DNA of 64,000 nt from an uncultured Lachnospiraceae bacterium (GCA_947623805.1 CANQHZ010000002.1:1-64000), one strand, 5' to 3'. Positions 8,768-18,873 are shown, counted from the stretch's first letter. Notes: a model not told the origin generated them from the sequence alone. Numbers and translations are program-made.

Positions 8768-10612
8768 GTGCGCAAGGATGTTATCTTAAAGGAATTGAAG
8801 AAAAAATTTCAGATATTGTGGCCGCTGTTTGCGCTGCTCGTGATAGGCGTGGTGCTTTACTGTGAAAGGCAGGGCATAGTGAACAAGAGCGCCTCGGCAA
8901 AAAAGACGGATACGGCGGGAGTTTTGACGGAGAGGACACCGGCGGTAGAGGCAAAAGCGGACACGGCAGTCATAGTGAACAGCGGCGATGAGACTTCGGA
9001 TACGCTCTATGGTGAAATGACGCTTATTCTTGACGGGATGAAGGTGACATATGACACTGTGGAGGTCAGCCACGCGGCGGAGATGGAACTGGATAAATAC
9101 AATAAAATGGTTCTGTGTATAACGGACCTGGATTTGTTTGGAGATACAATTCAGGATATCGTCGCATGGGTGAAATCAGGCGGCGCGCTTATGAATATGG
9201 TTACATATGATATATCGTCAAGCTTTAGGGTATTGCGCAGCAGACTTGGCATCATTGAAGGCGGCGAGGGATATACGCCTGTGAGCGGATTTACTGTGGA
9301 AGACGGATTTATGATAGGCGGAGATAAGCATGAATACAAATATGACGAGGAGTACTGGTTCAGTCTGAGCGTGCTCCTCGACGAAAAAGCCAAGGTGTAT
9401 GTCAGGGAGTCGGAGAGCGGTATGCCGCTGCTTTGGGAATATGATTACGGCCTCGGAAGTGGCAAGTTTGTAGTGATTAATCAGGCGCTTACCAGCAAAG
9501 CGGGGCGCGGATTTTGGGTGGCGGCATTTACCCTTATGGACAGGGTGAGTGTATATCCTGTGATTAACGCATCCGCATTTTACCTTGATGATTTCCCCGC
9601 TCCTGTGCCCGGAGGCAATGGCGAATACATAGAAAAAGAATACGGAATGGATATAAGCAATTTCTATGCGAATGTCTGGTGGAAAGATATGCTGGACTGG
9701 GAAGAAAAGTATGGCATAGTACATACTGGGTTAATCATAGAAGACTATTCAGACATTGTAGAATCGCCGTTTCCACGGACAGAATCGGTCGAGCGTTTTA
9801 GGTTTTTTGGCAATATGCTCTTAAATAACGGCGGCGAGCTGGGATTTCACGGATATAACCATATGCCGCTTTGCTTTGAAAATTTTGATTACAAAGGGCT
9901 GTATGACAGCTACAAGCTTTGGAAGTCTGAAGATGAGATGAGAGCGGCAATCGATGAGTTAAAAGGCTTTTCGACGGAACTCTTTGAGGGCTGTGAATTT
10001 CGCGTGTACGTGCCGCCCTCAAACATACTTTCAAAGGAGGGGCGCGATTTGCTTGTCTCTGAGCTGCCAGAGCTTAGGGCCATAGCCTCCACTTATCTGC
10101 CGGGTGACTGTGTGTATGAGCAGGAATTTGGCATAGCGGACGACGGCATAATAGAGACGCCGCGTATTACGTCGGGGGCAATCATGGATGAGTACACTTA
10201 TCTGATAGCGTTTTCGGAGCTGAATTTTCACTATGTACAGTCGCATTTCATACATCCTGATGATGCGCTTGACGAGGACAGAGGCGCTGCGCTGGGGTGG
10301 CATGTGATGAGCCAGAATTTGGAAAATTATCTTTCGTATATATATGAAAGCGCGCCGAATATTGAGAATGTGACAGGCAGCGGTATGGCGGATGCGGTAG
10401 AAAACTATTCGCTTATCACTCTTAAGAGGCACCCGACACTGACAGGCGGACAAATATTGGATATAGGCGGTTTTAATGGCAAGGCATCGTTTATGATGCG
10501 TGTGAATAATGGCGAGATTAGCGATATAGAAGGTGCGGAATACGAACAAATAACAGGCAATTTGTATCTGCTTACGGCGTATGACAGCCATGTAGAAATT
10601 TCTGTCAGATAG
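8768..10612 (+). CDS. DUF2194 / PelA-like membrane-anchored polysaccharide deacetylase-like protein
   Basis: About 614 residues. The GTG at 8768 has GGGTGA just upstream and is preferred over the GTG at 8759. A single membrane anchor lies near residues 13-33, and the rest is extracellular. Residues about 40-250 form a domain of unknown type. A deacetylase-like region then starts at YLDDFPAPVPGG (metal-binding Asp pair) and includes GFHGYNHMP (His-x-x-x-His). This fits a carbohydrate esterase 4-like fold and the DUF2194 family found in Gram-positive Pel clusters. The likely role is de-N-acetylation of the nascent polymer outside the cell. I see no separate PelA hydrolase domain. Confidence 0.7.
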   Translation: MRKDVILKELKKKFQILWPLFALLVIGVVLYCERQGIVNKSASAKKTDTAGVLTERTPAVEAKADTAVIVNSGDETSDTLYGEMTLILDGMKVTYDTVEVSHAAEMELDKYNKMVLCITDLDLFGDTIQDIVAWVKSGGALMNMVTYDISSSFRVLRSRLGIIEGGEGYTPVSGFTVEDGFMIGGDKHEYKYDEEYWFSLSVLLDEKAKVYVRESESGMPLLWEYDYGLGSGKFVVINQALTSKAGRGFWVAAFTLMDRVSVYPVINASAFYLDDFPAPVPGGNGEYIEKEYGMDISNFYANVWWKDMLDWEEKYGIVHTGLIIEDYSDIVESPFPRTESVERFRFFGNMLLNNGGELGFHGYNHMPLCFENFDYKGLYDSYKLWKSEDEMRAAIDELKGFSTELFEGCEFRVYVPPSNILSKEGRDLLVSELPELRAIASTYLPGDCVYEQEFGIADDGIIETPRITSGAIMDEYTYLIAFSELNFHYVQSHFIHPDDALDEDRGAALGWHVMSQNLENYLSYIYESAPNIENVTGSGMADAVENYSLITLKRHPTLTGGQILDIGGFNGKASFMMRVNNGEISDIEGAEYEQITGNLYLLTAYDSHVEISVR

Positions 10613-10637
10613 GACGGGCGGACTAGGAGGCAAAAAA

Positions 10638-12074
10638 GTGAAAATCTGTATGATTTTGGAGGGCAGCTATCCATTTGTCAGGGGCGGCGTTTCCTCATGG
10701 ATGCACAACTATATACAGGCGATGCCCGAGTATGAATTTGTGCTTTGGTGTATAGGCGCGCATAGTAAGGACAGGGATGTCTTTAAATATGAGCTCCCGA
10801 AAAATGTGACAGGTGTAGAGCAGATATTTCTTGATGATGCGCTTCGTCTGGTGCCCTCGGGCGGCAGGGTAAAGCTCAATGATTATGAAGTCCATGCAAT
10901 CTACACTCTGATAGCGGGCGAATCAACGGATTGGGATTTGGTTTTCGAGCTCTTTCACGAAAGGCAGCTAAATCCGGTTTCCGTGCTTACAAGTGAGCAG
11001 TTTCTCAAGATAGTGCAGCGAGTATGCCTCGAAAAATGCCCGTACATACCGTTTGCCGATTATTTTCATACCGTGCGTTCCATGATACTGCCGGAGCTTT
11101 ATATTATGACGGGCGAAGTGCCGAAAGCCGATATATATCATGCGACCGCGACAGGCTACAGCGGTATACTCGGCAGCCTTGGCAAATGGAAGTACAGCAA
11201 GCCGTATATACTCACGGAGCACGGCATATATACGCGTGAGCGCGAGGAGGAGCTGATTCGTGCAAAATGGGTGCTGCCCAATTTTAGAAACCAATGGATA
11301 CAGCTGTTTTATAATTTTTCGGGCTGTGCCTATGAGCATGCTGACAGAGTGACAAGCCTTTACTATGGGGCAAGCAGGATGCAGAGCGAACTTGGCTGCA
11401 AATCGGAGAAACTTAGGGTTATAGCAAATGGTGTGGCGTATGACCGTTTTAAAGCTGTGCCGCCCAAGGCGGATGACGGCTGGATAAGCATAGGGGCTGT
11501 GGTGCGTATAGCCAAGATAAAGGACGTAAAGACTATGATTTACGCCTTTGCCGAGTTAAAGACGCGTTTCAGGCTTAAAAATTCAAAAAAGAAGGCACGC
11601 CTGTTTATCCTCGGAGATACGGACGACGAGGAGTATAAAGACGAATGTGTCAGGCTGATAGAGATGCTTGATGTAAAAGACATTATTTTTACCGGCTCGG
11701 TCAATGTCGTGGAGTATCTTGAAAAGTTTGATTTTACCATACTGACGAGCATATCGGAGGCGCAGCCGCTGTCCGTGCTCGAATCGTTTGCGGCGGCGCG
11801 TCCGGCTGTGGTGACGGATGTAGGGTGCTGCCGCGAGCTCATTTATGGCAGAGGTGATGACCAGCTTGGTCAGGCGGGCTTTATAGTGACGCCGATGGGA
11901 CGCGACGAATTGGCAAACGCGCTGGAGCGTATGTGCGAAGATGACGTGCTGCGCGCGCGTATGGGAAAAATAGGGCAGCAGAGAGTAGAAAACTATTATA
12001 CTCAGGAGATTAGCATGAATCAGTATAAGGAGCTTTATAAGGAGGTGCGCGGGCATGGCAGGAATAGGGTTTGA
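10638..12074 (+). CDS. pelF: PelF glycosyltransferase (GT4 family)
   Basis: 478 residues, with a GTG start after CTAGGAGG. The N-terminus (MILEGSYPFVRGGVSSWMH) is highly typical of PelF, with the DUF3492 domain over the first ~280 residues. The GT4 donor half follows (RVIANGVAYDRF, VRIAKIKDVKT, TSISEAQPLSVLESFA, where the EAQPLSVLE element binds the nucleotide sugar). In Pel systems PelF is the cytoplasmic polymerase using UDP-GalNAc/GlcNAc. Its 3' end overlaps pelG by 20 bases, indicating translational coupling. Confidence 0.92.
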   Translation: MKICMILEGSYPFVRGGVSSWMHNYIQAMPEYEFVLWCIGAHSKDRDVFKYELPKNVTGVEQIFLDDALRLVPSGGRVKLNDYEVHAIYTLIAGESTDWDLVFELFHERQLNPVSVLTSEQFLKIVQRVCLEKCPYIPFADYFHTVRSMILPELYIMTGEVPKADIYHATATGYSGILGSLGKWKYSKPYILTEHGIYTREREEELIRAKWVLPNFRNQWIQLFYNFSGCAYEHADRVTSLYYGASRMQSELGCKSEKLRVIANGVAYDRFKAVPPKADDGWISIGAVVRIAKIKDVKTMIYAFAELKTRFRLKNSKKKARLFILGDTDDEEYKDECVRLIEMLDVKDIIFTGSVNVVEYLEKFDFTILTSISEAQPLSVLESFAAARPAVVTDVGCCRELIYGRGDDQLGQAGFIVTPMGRDELANALERMCEDDVLRARMGKIGQQRVENYYTQEISMNQYKELYKEVRGHGRNRV

Positions 12075-13533
12075 GCTTAAAAAGCTTTTTTCCAAAAAGG
12101 GCTTGTTTGCCTTGATACGCGCATACGGGTATTCGGGCATTATCTGCACGGGACCTATGCTGCTTGGCATGGCGCTTTTGGCAGGAGTCAAACTGATAGC
12201 GATGTCCAGCGGCATGGCAAAGGACAATCAGGAGCTTTTGAACTGCATGATAACATATACGCTGCTCGCGTCTCTTATGACAACAAATATTCTGTCTATG
12301 GTGACGACGCGTTATGTGGCGGATGTGCTCTTTGTCGAAGATGAGGGCAAGGTAATGCCGTCATTTTACGGCAGTATTGCCATAATGCTTACCGGCGGCG
12401 GGCTTCTGTACGCTGTGTTCCTGCATTTTTCGGGAGTGGGTATTGCGTATCAGCTTTGCTGTCTCGTATTTTATATGGAGCTTATCGTAGTTTGGACGCA
12501 GATAAATTACCTGACGGCGGTCAAGGATTACCGGGGCATAATGTTTGCGTTTGCGGCGGCTATATGCGGCGCGCTGATTGTAGGCTGGATTCTGGTGCGA
12601 ATGCTCCACACGGAGGCAATTCTGTCGCTTATGATATCTGTAATTATAGGTTATGGCATAATGCTTGTGTGGTACTACAAGCTCTTGATTGAGTATTTCC
12701 CCGAGTGCAGTTCGAGCTCATTTGAATTTCTGAAATGGCTCGACAAATACCCGCAGCTTGTCGGAGTGGGTACATTCATAGGAGTAGGGCTTTTTGGTCA
12801 TCTGGTGCTGATGTGGGCAAGTCCCGCGGGAGTACAGGTGAAGGGACTGTTTTACGGTGCGCCGATATATGACGTGTCGGCGCTTATGGCGTTTTTGTCG
12901 ATACTGATAACCACGATAAATTTCGTCACATCCGTAGAAGTCAAGTTTTATCCTAAATACAGGATATATTACGGATTGTACAATAAGGGCGGTACGCTGA
13001 TTGACATACAGAATGCCGAGAAAGAGCTTATCTCCACACTCAATCGCGAGTTGGGTTATACGTTTGCAAAGCAGTTTTTTGCGAGCGTTATATTCATAGT
13101 GCTTGGCACGCTGCTTATACCGCGGCTGCCGCTTGGTTTTACGGAGGAAATGCTTGGCATATACCGAGTGCTGTGCGTAGGCTATGCGTTTTATTCCGCA
13201 GGCAACTGTGTGATGCTTATGTCGCTTTATTTTGCGGATAATAAGGGCGCGCTTGTCGATACGTCAATATATGCCGCGTGCAGCGTTATAGGGACGATAA
13301 TAACTATACATATGGACGTAAGATTTTACGGCTTTGGCTTTTTGGCGGCGGGCATTGTCTTTACCGGGATATCGCTTACCAGGGTTACGCTTTTCATGAG
13401 AAAGCTCAGCTATCATGTCATAAGCTGCCAGCCGTTTACAAATGTGGAGATAACCGGTGTCATGACGCGATTGAGCGAAAAATTGGAGGAGAGGTATCTT
13501 GAGAGGGAAAAACGTCTTAAAAAGGCAAGGTAA
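12055..13533 (+). CDS. pelG: PelG polysaccharide transporter (MOP/flippase-like)
   Basis: 492 residues, strongly hydrophobic with roughly 12 membrane helices. The N-terminus (MAGIGFELKKLF) is the hallmark start of PelG proteins. A strong AAGGAGGTG ribosome binding site lies in the end of pelF. PelG is the membrane channel that works with PelF, PelD and PelE to carry the polymer across the membrane. The 3' end overlaps the TTG start of the CotH gene by 35 bases. Confidence 0.92.
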   Translation: MAGIGFELKKLFSKKGLFALIRAYGYSGIICTGPMLLGMALLAGVKLIAMSSGMAKDNQELLNCMITYTLLASLMTTNILSMVTTRYVADVLFVEDEGKVMPSFYGSIAIMLTGGGLLYAVFLHFSGVGIAYQLCCLVFYMELIVVWTQINYLTAVKDYRGIMFAFAAAICGALIVGWILVRMLHTEAILSLMISVIIGYGIMLVWYYKLLIEYFPECSSSSFEFLKWLDKYPQLVGVGTFIGVGLFGHLVLMWASPAGVQVKGLFYGAPIYDVSALMAFLSILITTINFVTSVEVKFYPKYRIYYGLYNKGGTLIDIQNAEKELISTLNRELGYTFAKQFFASVIFIVLGTLLIPRLPLGFTEEMLGIYRVLCVGYAFYSAGNCVMLMSLYFADNKGALVDTSIYAACSVIGTIITIHMDVRFYGFGFLAAGIVFTGISLTRVTLFMRKLSYHVISCQPFTNVEITGVMTRLSEKLEERYLEREKRLKKAR

Positions 13534-15373
13534 GAACATATCGGTATGTCTTGTGCTTATGCTTTTGGCGGTATTTGCGGTATGCGGCTGCGCCGTGTCG
13601 GCTGATTCGCCGTGGGCGCAGAACCGAAAGGACGCGTCGGCAGTATCAAGCGAAAGCGTAAACGAACAGATGACGGAGCAGGAAACCGGTGAAAGCCCGC
13701 AGACTTCAGAGGGATACATAAACGAGAGCGGGAAATATGAGCAGAGCGGCAACGCGCCCATACACGACAACCAATCTTTGTATGAGCTTGATGATGATTT
13801 AAAAGTAGTGACAATGTACCTCACTGTCCAGTCGGGCAATTCGTCTGATAATACAGACCATACATGGACGGAGATAAATCAAAATTCCGCATATTATTAT
13901 GATGAGCTTGGCATTGAACGGTACAAGGTTGAAGGAATATTAAAAGTAGGCAACGAAAACGGACCGATTATCGGCGACTTTGGATATGATGATTTTACGC
14001 CTAATGTCACTGTGACGATAAGGGGTCAGACATCTACAAGAAGTGCGCAAAAAAACTACAGAATTAAGATAAAAGACGGGAAAGGCAGCTACAAGGACCA
14101 GACGGTAATCAATTTGAACAAACATGTATCGGAGGGGCTGCGTTTCAGAAACAAGCTCTGCTATGACTTGATGGAAGAACTCCCGGGAATGATGAGCGCA
14201 CGCACTCAGTTTGTTCATCTCTATGTTAAGGACAATACAGCGGGAGGCAGCGGCGAGTATCAGGACTATGGTATATACACGCAGGTAGAGCAGATAAACA
14301 AGAGGTATCTGAGAAATCATGGGCTTGACAACAACGGACAGCTCTATAAGATTAATTTCTTTGAGTTTTACCGCTACGAAGATGTGATAGTGCCCGCGTC
14401 AAGTCCCGAATATGACCTTGATGCCTTTGAGAGCTATATAGAGGTCAAGGGGAGTGACGACCATACCAAGCTTATACGGATGCTTGATGAGCTGAATGAT
14501 GAGACAATACCGATAGAGCAGACTTTTTCAAAATGGTTTGATGAGGAAAACGTGTTTTCGTGGCTTGCGTTTCACATTCTTGTAGGGAATAAGGATACGC
14601 AGGCGAGGAACTGTTTCATATACAGCCCGCTCAACGTCGATAAATGGTATTTTATTTCCTGGGACAATGACGCAGCGTTTATGGATACGGAAAGGCAGAT
14701 ACTGAACTGGAATGACGGGCAGGAGTGGGAAAACGGCATAAGCAATTATTGGGGCAACACGCTTTTTAGGCGGGTCTTAAAGTCAGACGAGTATCGTCAA
14801 AAGCTTGACAGCAAAATCAATGAGTTTAAGGCAATTATGACGCCTGAAAAAATAAACGCCATGGTAGAGGGCTATGATTCCGTGCTGTTGCCTTATCTGC
14901 AGAGCGTGCCCGATGTTTATTACATGCGTCTTAGCTTTGATGACAGGGAGCGCGTCAAGTCGTCGATTGCCAGTGAGATAGAGAGTAATTATCAGAAATA
15001 TCTGCAGACTCTCCAAAATCCTCAGCCGTTTTTTATCGGCGTGCCTGAGCCTACGGAAGACGGTCTGCATATAAGCTGGGATGTAGCGTATGATTTTCAG
15101 AATGACGATGTTTCATATACTGTGGAGGTAGCGGACGAATATTCTTTCCAAAATCCGATTTTACGTGAGGAGGGGCTGTTTATCCCCGAGATTACGATAA
15201 CGGATGAGCTGCCGTCCGGCCAGTACTTCGTGCGTGTCAAGGCGGAAGACAACAAGGGCAACAGTACATACGCGTTTGACTCGTATATGGGTGAGGATGG
15301 CAAGATATATGGGACAAAATGTTTCTATATTCTTATTGACGGCACTATAGCGGAGGACATATATGTTGAATGA
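13499..15373 (+). CDS. CotH-family kinase lipoprotein
   Basis: 624 residues; TTG start after GGAGGAGAGG inside pelG. A lipoprotein signal with lipobox VCGC at residue about 33 predicts an extracellular, membrane-anchored protein. After a polar linker comes a CotH domain (VTIRGQTSTRSAQKNYRIK; YGIYTQVEQINKRYL; ISWDNDAAF, the metal-binding acidic motif). CotH proteins are atypical secreted kinases, first known from Bacillus spore coats. The C-terminal ~100 residues (VSYTVEVADEYSF) look like a fibronectin-type domain. Its place in the Pel-like operon suggests it modifies the polymer or a matrix protein; this is inference. Confidence 0.85.
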   Translation: MRGKNVLKRQGKNISVCLVLMLLAVFAVCGCAVSADSPWAQNRKDASAVSSESVNEQMTEQETGESPQTSEGYINESGKYEQSGNAPIHDNQSLYELDDDLKVVTMYLTVQSGNSSDNTDHTWTEINQNSAYYYDELGIERYKVEGILKVGNENGPIIGDFGYDDFTPNVTVTIRGQTSTRSAQKNYRIKIKDGKGSYKDQTVINLNKHVSEGLRFRNKLCYDLMEELPGMMSARTQFVHLYVKDNTAGGSGEYQDYGIYTQVEQINKRYLRNHGLDNNGQLYKINFFEFYRYEDVIVPASSPEYDLDAFESYIEVKGSDDHTKLIRMLDELNDETIPIEQTFSKWFDEENVFSWLAFHILVGNKDTQARNCFIYSPLNVDKWYFISWDNDAAFMDTERQILNWNDGQEWENGISNYWGNTLFRRVLKSDEYRQKLDSKINEFKAIMTPEKINAMVEGYDSVLLPYLQSVPDVYYMRLSFDDRERVKSSIASEIESNYQKYLQTLQNPQPFFIGVPEPTEDGLHISWDVAYDFQNDDVSYTVEVADEYSFQNPILREEGLFIPEITITDELPSGQYFVRVKAEDNKGNSTYAFDSYMGEDGKIYGTKCFYILIDGTIAEDIYVE

Positions 15374-16082
15374 TAAAAAAAGCTATGTTTTCCGACACGA
15401 GTTAAAATATCTTATCACAAGCGGTCAGAAGGAGATAATTGCGGCAAAGCTGGGGTGCTTTCTCGAAAAGGACGCGCATGTTAAAAATGGAATTTACACG
15501 ATAAGAAGTCTCTATTTTGACGACAGGGCTAACTCGGCTTACGAGGAAAAGCTGATGGGCACGGCGGAGCGCAAAAAGTATAGGATACGTCTGTATAATT
15601 ACAGCGATAAAAAAATCAGTCTGGAGTGTAAAAACAAAAGCGGAAATTACATTTATAAGGAGGGCGCGCCGCTCACCCGCAATGAGACGGAGAGAATAAT
15701 CGAGGGTGATTATGATTTCCTCATGGACAGGAAAGAGGACGTGTGTAAGACGTTCTATTATCAATGCATGGTGAATGAGCTGAGACCGCGTGTGATTGTG
15801 GATTATGAACGTATTCCGTTTGTTTACGACTTGGGTACTGTGCGTATCACGTTTGACAGCAATATACGCGAGTCCGTGCTTACCGGAAGTCTGTTTGACG
15901 AAAAGCTTCCCTATTTTGATGTGATGGGGCCGGACGAACTTATTCTGGAGGTAAAGTACACGGAGCTTTTGCCGGAATTTATAAGCGATGTGCTTACCAC
16001 GGAGGAGGCGGTCTATGTGGCGGCGTCAAAATATGTGATGTGCTGTGACAGCCTGATACGGAGGAATGGGATATTGCTTTGA
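15363..16082 (+). CDS. VTC-domain polyphosphate polymerase-like protein
   Basis: 239 residues matching the VTC catalytic tunnel domain: FRHELKYLI at the start, then RSLYFDD, RKKYRIRLYNY, SLECKNKSG, VDYERIPF, RITFDSNI and LEVKYTELLP, which give the ring of basic and acidic residues expected for nucleotide and phosphate handling. It is soluble, without membrane segments. The ATG overlaps the end of the CotH gene, after GGAGG. VTC-type proteins polymerise polyphosphate from ATP in yeast; bacterial homologues are usually next to DUF4956 and CotH genes, as here. Confidence 0.88.
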   Translation: MLNDKKSYVFRHELKYLITSGQKEIIAAKLGCFLEKDAHVKNGIYTIRSLYFDDRANSAYEEKLMGTAERKKYRIRLYNYSDKKISLECKNKSGNYIYKEGAPLTRNETERIIEGDYDFLMDRKEDVCKTFYYQCMVNELRPRVIVDYERIPFVYDLGTVRITFDSNIRESVLTGSLFDEKLPYFDVMGPDELILEVKYTELLPEFISDVLTTEEAVYVAASKYVMCCDSLIRRNGILL

Positions 16083-16135
16083 GCTCTGTGTATTATAAAA
16101 TTTTGAGGCCGTAGTGCGGCGGAGAGGAAAGAAAT

Positions 16136-16822
16136 ATGAGTATTCAGGACATGATAAAGAAATCAGTGCTGGAGGCGGACAACTTCAGCAACGCGATTAA
16201 CCTTGGCACGTTCATAACCATAATTTTGAACATGGCTGTGGCTGTGCTTGCAGGTTACTTGATTTTCAGGATATACAGAAAGTATTACAATGGTGTCATT
16301 TACAGCAGGACATACGGGCTTACGCTTGTCGGCATGACTATACTGACCTGTATGGTTACGCTTGCGATTTCAACCAATATCGTGATATCGCTCGGTATGG
16401 TAGGCGCGCTGTCAATCGTGCGTTACAGGACGGCGATAAAGGAGCCGCTCGATTTGCTCTATATGTTTTGGGCGATTACCTCTGGAATAACTATCGGCGC
16501 GAATATGTATGTGCTTGTCGGCATAGGCTTTTTGGTGATGTATCTGTTTATTTCGCTGACCTTTGGAAAAAAGGCTGTAGCGCATACTTATATCCTGATG
16601 GTGCGCTATGAGGGCGATGACAATATCAGTGACAATATACTGAGAGAATTTAGCAGCATGAAGCATGTTGTAAAATCAAAGCTGTACAGAAACGGGACAT
16701 ATGAGATGACAGTGGAGGTTACTTGCAAGGAGGCGCAGCTTAGCTTTGTTGAGCGCATTGAGCGGGTTATGGGTGTGACGCAGGTCAGCTTTGTAAAGTA
16801 CAACGGTGAGTACCATGGCTAA
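16136..16822 (+). CDS. DUF4956 membrane protein
   Basis: 228 residues. About four membrane helices occupy residues 25-150 with the conserved SIVRYRTAIKEPLDLLYMFWA segment, followed by a small soluble ferredoxin-like C-terminal domain. DUF4956 proteins regularly accompany VTC-type polyphosphate polymerases, so it may form the membrane partner or exit channel; this is inference from gene neighbourhood. RBS GGAGAGGAAAG. Its end overlaps the start of the next gene. Confidence 0.85.
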   Translation: MSIQDMIKKSVLEADNFSNAINLGTFITIILNMAVAVLAGYLIFRIYRKYYNGVIYSRTYGLTLVGMTILTCMVTLAISTNIVISLGMVGALSIVRYRTAIKEPLDLLYMFWAITSGITIGANMYVLVGIGFLVMYLFISLTFGKKAVAHTYILMVRYEGDDNISDNILREFSSMKHVVKSKLYRNGTYEMTVEVTCKEAQLSFVERIERVMGVTQVSFVKYNGEYHG

Positions 16823-18269
16823 ATGCTTGGATATTATAGTATGCGTCGTGGCTGCGGCATTGGTGCTTGTGTCCTGCGGTATGTTTTACAGGACGAAATA
16901 TTCTACGTCAATGGGTGAGAAAAATGCTTTGCAGGGCTTAAAGCTGAGCAGCGTTTTAGAGGAGTATTCGATAAAAACTATCGGTAAATATTCCGACGCA
17001 AACGACACGCAGATACTGTACAATCCGCTTATCGGTTATGCCCCGGGCGCCGAAAGCCATACGGCGGTAGGCAGCAATACGCTTGTGTACATAGATGCGT
17101 ATTGGAGGGAGCTTGAACCGCAAAAGGGCGAGTATGCATTTGAGAAGTTTTATGCGGACAATCATATAGAGGAGTACAAGGCGGAGGGGAAAAAAGCGGT
17201 ATTTAGGCTAGTGTGCGACTGTCCGACGCAGAGCGGACATATGGATATTCCCGACTGGCTCTATGAGGAAACGCAGGACGGCTCTTTTTATGACACTTCA
17301 TATGGTAAAGGGTATTCGCCTGACTATTCCAATCCTGTTTTCATCGAGGCTCATGGCAGGCTGCTAAACGCCATAGCAGAGGAATTTGGCGGGGATAATT
17401 TTTTTGCGTATATAGAGATTGGGAGCCTCGGTCACTGGGGAGAGTGGCATGTAAAGTATGATGACGGCTTGGTGCGTATGCCGACAGAGGCAGTCTGTAT
17501 GGAATATGTGAACCAGTACGTTGACGCCTTTCCCAATACACGGCTTTTGATGCGCCGTCCGTTTAAGGGTGTGAAAGAATATGGCCTGGGAGTTTACAAT
17601 GATATGGTGGGAGAGCCCAAATCGACGCAGGAATGGCTTGACTGGCTTAACAATGGCGGGAAATACACTGAGCCTGCCGATACGCATACGCTTTATGCCG
17701 TCCCTGATTTATACAAGACAGCGCCCGTGGGCGGCGAGTTTACAAGTCGTCTCAGCTGGGGTGAGATGCTTGGGGACAAGCTTGACAGGACAAAGGAGCT
17801 GATACAAAAGTCGCATATGACATTTATAGGTCCTAAGTCGCCGCATATAAACTCGGCAGAGGAATTTCAGGAGCAGGCTGACGAGGTGCGCCAGCTCTTA
17901 GGCTATAAAATCGGTATAGAGAGCGCAGAGACGGGCTATTATGACCTTACAAATAGCTGGTTCTTTGATGTGACGCTAAACAATAAAGGCGTGGCACCGA
18001 TAAGCTACGATTGGGACTGCTGCCTGTATTTTTATGGCAATGACGGCGATGTGCTGCAAAGGACGCGGCTGCCCATAAATATCACGCAGCTTATGCCGGA
18101 TGAGAGTATGTCCGTGCGGACGCTTGTAATTCCTGACGCGGAGCCGGAGGATATAGCCTCTGTCACAATCGGCATAGAAGACCCGTACACGGGGCAGCCC
18201 GCCGTACATCTTAACAATTCAAACAAAGCCGTAAAAGACGGTTTGGAGATAGTCATTTACCAGTCGTAA
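16815..18269 (+). CDS. DUF4832-type secreted glycosidase-like lipoprotein
   Basis: About 484 residues; ATG 16815 is preferred (GGTGAG upstream) over GTG 16806. Lipobox LVSC near residue 20 predicts a surface lipoprotein. The body has the look of a TIM-barrel sugar hydrolase with a DUF4874/DUF4832 arrangement: NPLIGYAPG, YWRELEPQKGEY (beta-galactosidase-like), IEIGSLGHWGEWH, then YNDMVGEPKSTQEWLDWL and a C-terminal beta domain. It is the last gene of the operon and could trim or bind the Pel-like polymer. Its stop overlaps the convergent tetR gene by 17 bases. Confidence 0.75.
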   Translation: MAKCLDIIVCVVAAALVLVSCGMFYRTKYSTSMGEKNALQGLKLSSVLEEYSIKTIGKYSDANDTQILYNPLIGYAPGAESHTAVGSNTLVYIDAYWRELEPQKGEYAFEKFYADNHIEEYKAEGKKAVFRLVCDCPTQSGHMDIPDWLYEETQDGSFYDTSYGKGYSPDYSNPVFIEAHGRLLNAIAEEFGGDNFFAYIEIGSLGHWGEWHVKYDDGLVRMPTEAVCMEYVNQYVDAFPNTRLLMRRPFKGVKEYGLGVYNDMVGEPKSTQEWLDWLNNGGKYTEPADTHTLYAVPDLYKTAPVGGEFTSRLSWGEMLGDKLDRTKELIQKSHMTFIGPKSPHINSAEEFQEQADEVRQLLGYKIGIESAETGYYDLTNSWFFDVTLNNKGVAPISYDWDCCLYFYGNDGDVLQRTRLPINITQLMPDESMSVRTLVIPDAEPEDIASVTIGIEDPYTGQPAVHLNNSNKAVKDGLEIVIYQS

Positions 18270-18873
18270 AGGTAAGATAATTGAGAGTGCCAGGGGCGAT
18301 GTCCGTTCCTTTTTCGAGGAGCGCGATAAGCCCCTTTAGTGTTTCTGCCGTTTCTTCCGGAGATGTCGGGAAAAGCGAGTTGTCAAGCTTTACGGCAATC
18401 ACGATAAGAACTATTTCGGCAAGCGCCGCGGGGTGGTCAAAGTGGATTTCCCCGTTTTCTATTCCCTGCTTTATAATCTCGGTCAGGTCGGGTTTTAATT
18501 CCGACACAAGGCGTGTGAGATATTTCTGGTGCAGGAATGCAATGTCCTGTGCGCTTGATATTGGAGTTTCAGGCTGCATAAGGAATGCCGTCGATGAATT
18601 TTGGCACGCCTGAAACAGCATAGCCATGCGCGTAAACGGCGCTATGTCTGTCTGCGAGGCGAGATTTTTTGCCGTCTGCAGCGTCTTTTCATAGCTGCGT
18701 TCTATAAGCGCGTCAAGAATAGCCTCTTTTGAAGGAAAATAATAATAAAGGCTCCCCTTTCCCATGCCCGCCTTTTGGGCGATTTCGCTTACGGAAATGC
18801 TTTGGATAGTCCTGTCCTCCAAAAGCTGCTGGAGGGCGTCGAGAATGATATCATATTTTTTTGAATCTGGCAT
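18253..18873 (-). CDS. TetR-family transcriptional regulator
   Basis: 206 residues. The N-terminal helix-turn-helix is clear (SVSEIAQKAGMGKGSLYYYFPSKEAIL), followed by a helical ligand domain with a TetR_C-like shape. The gene is divergent from the SCP2-to-ligase cluster, and two palindromes suited to a TetR dimer lie in front of that cluster. Repression relieved by a lipid-like ligand is plausible but unproven. Confidence 0.9.
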   Translation of the reverse strand: MPDSKKYDIILDALQQLLEDRTIQSISVSEIAQKAGMGKGSLYYYFPSKEAILDALIERSYEKTLQTAKNLASQTDIAPFTRMAMLFQACQNSSTAFLMQPETPISSAQDIAFLHQKYLTRLVSELKPDLTEIIKQGIENGEIHFDHPAALAEIVLIVIAVKLDNSLFPTSPEETAETLKGLIALLEKGTDIAPGTLNYLTFTTGK

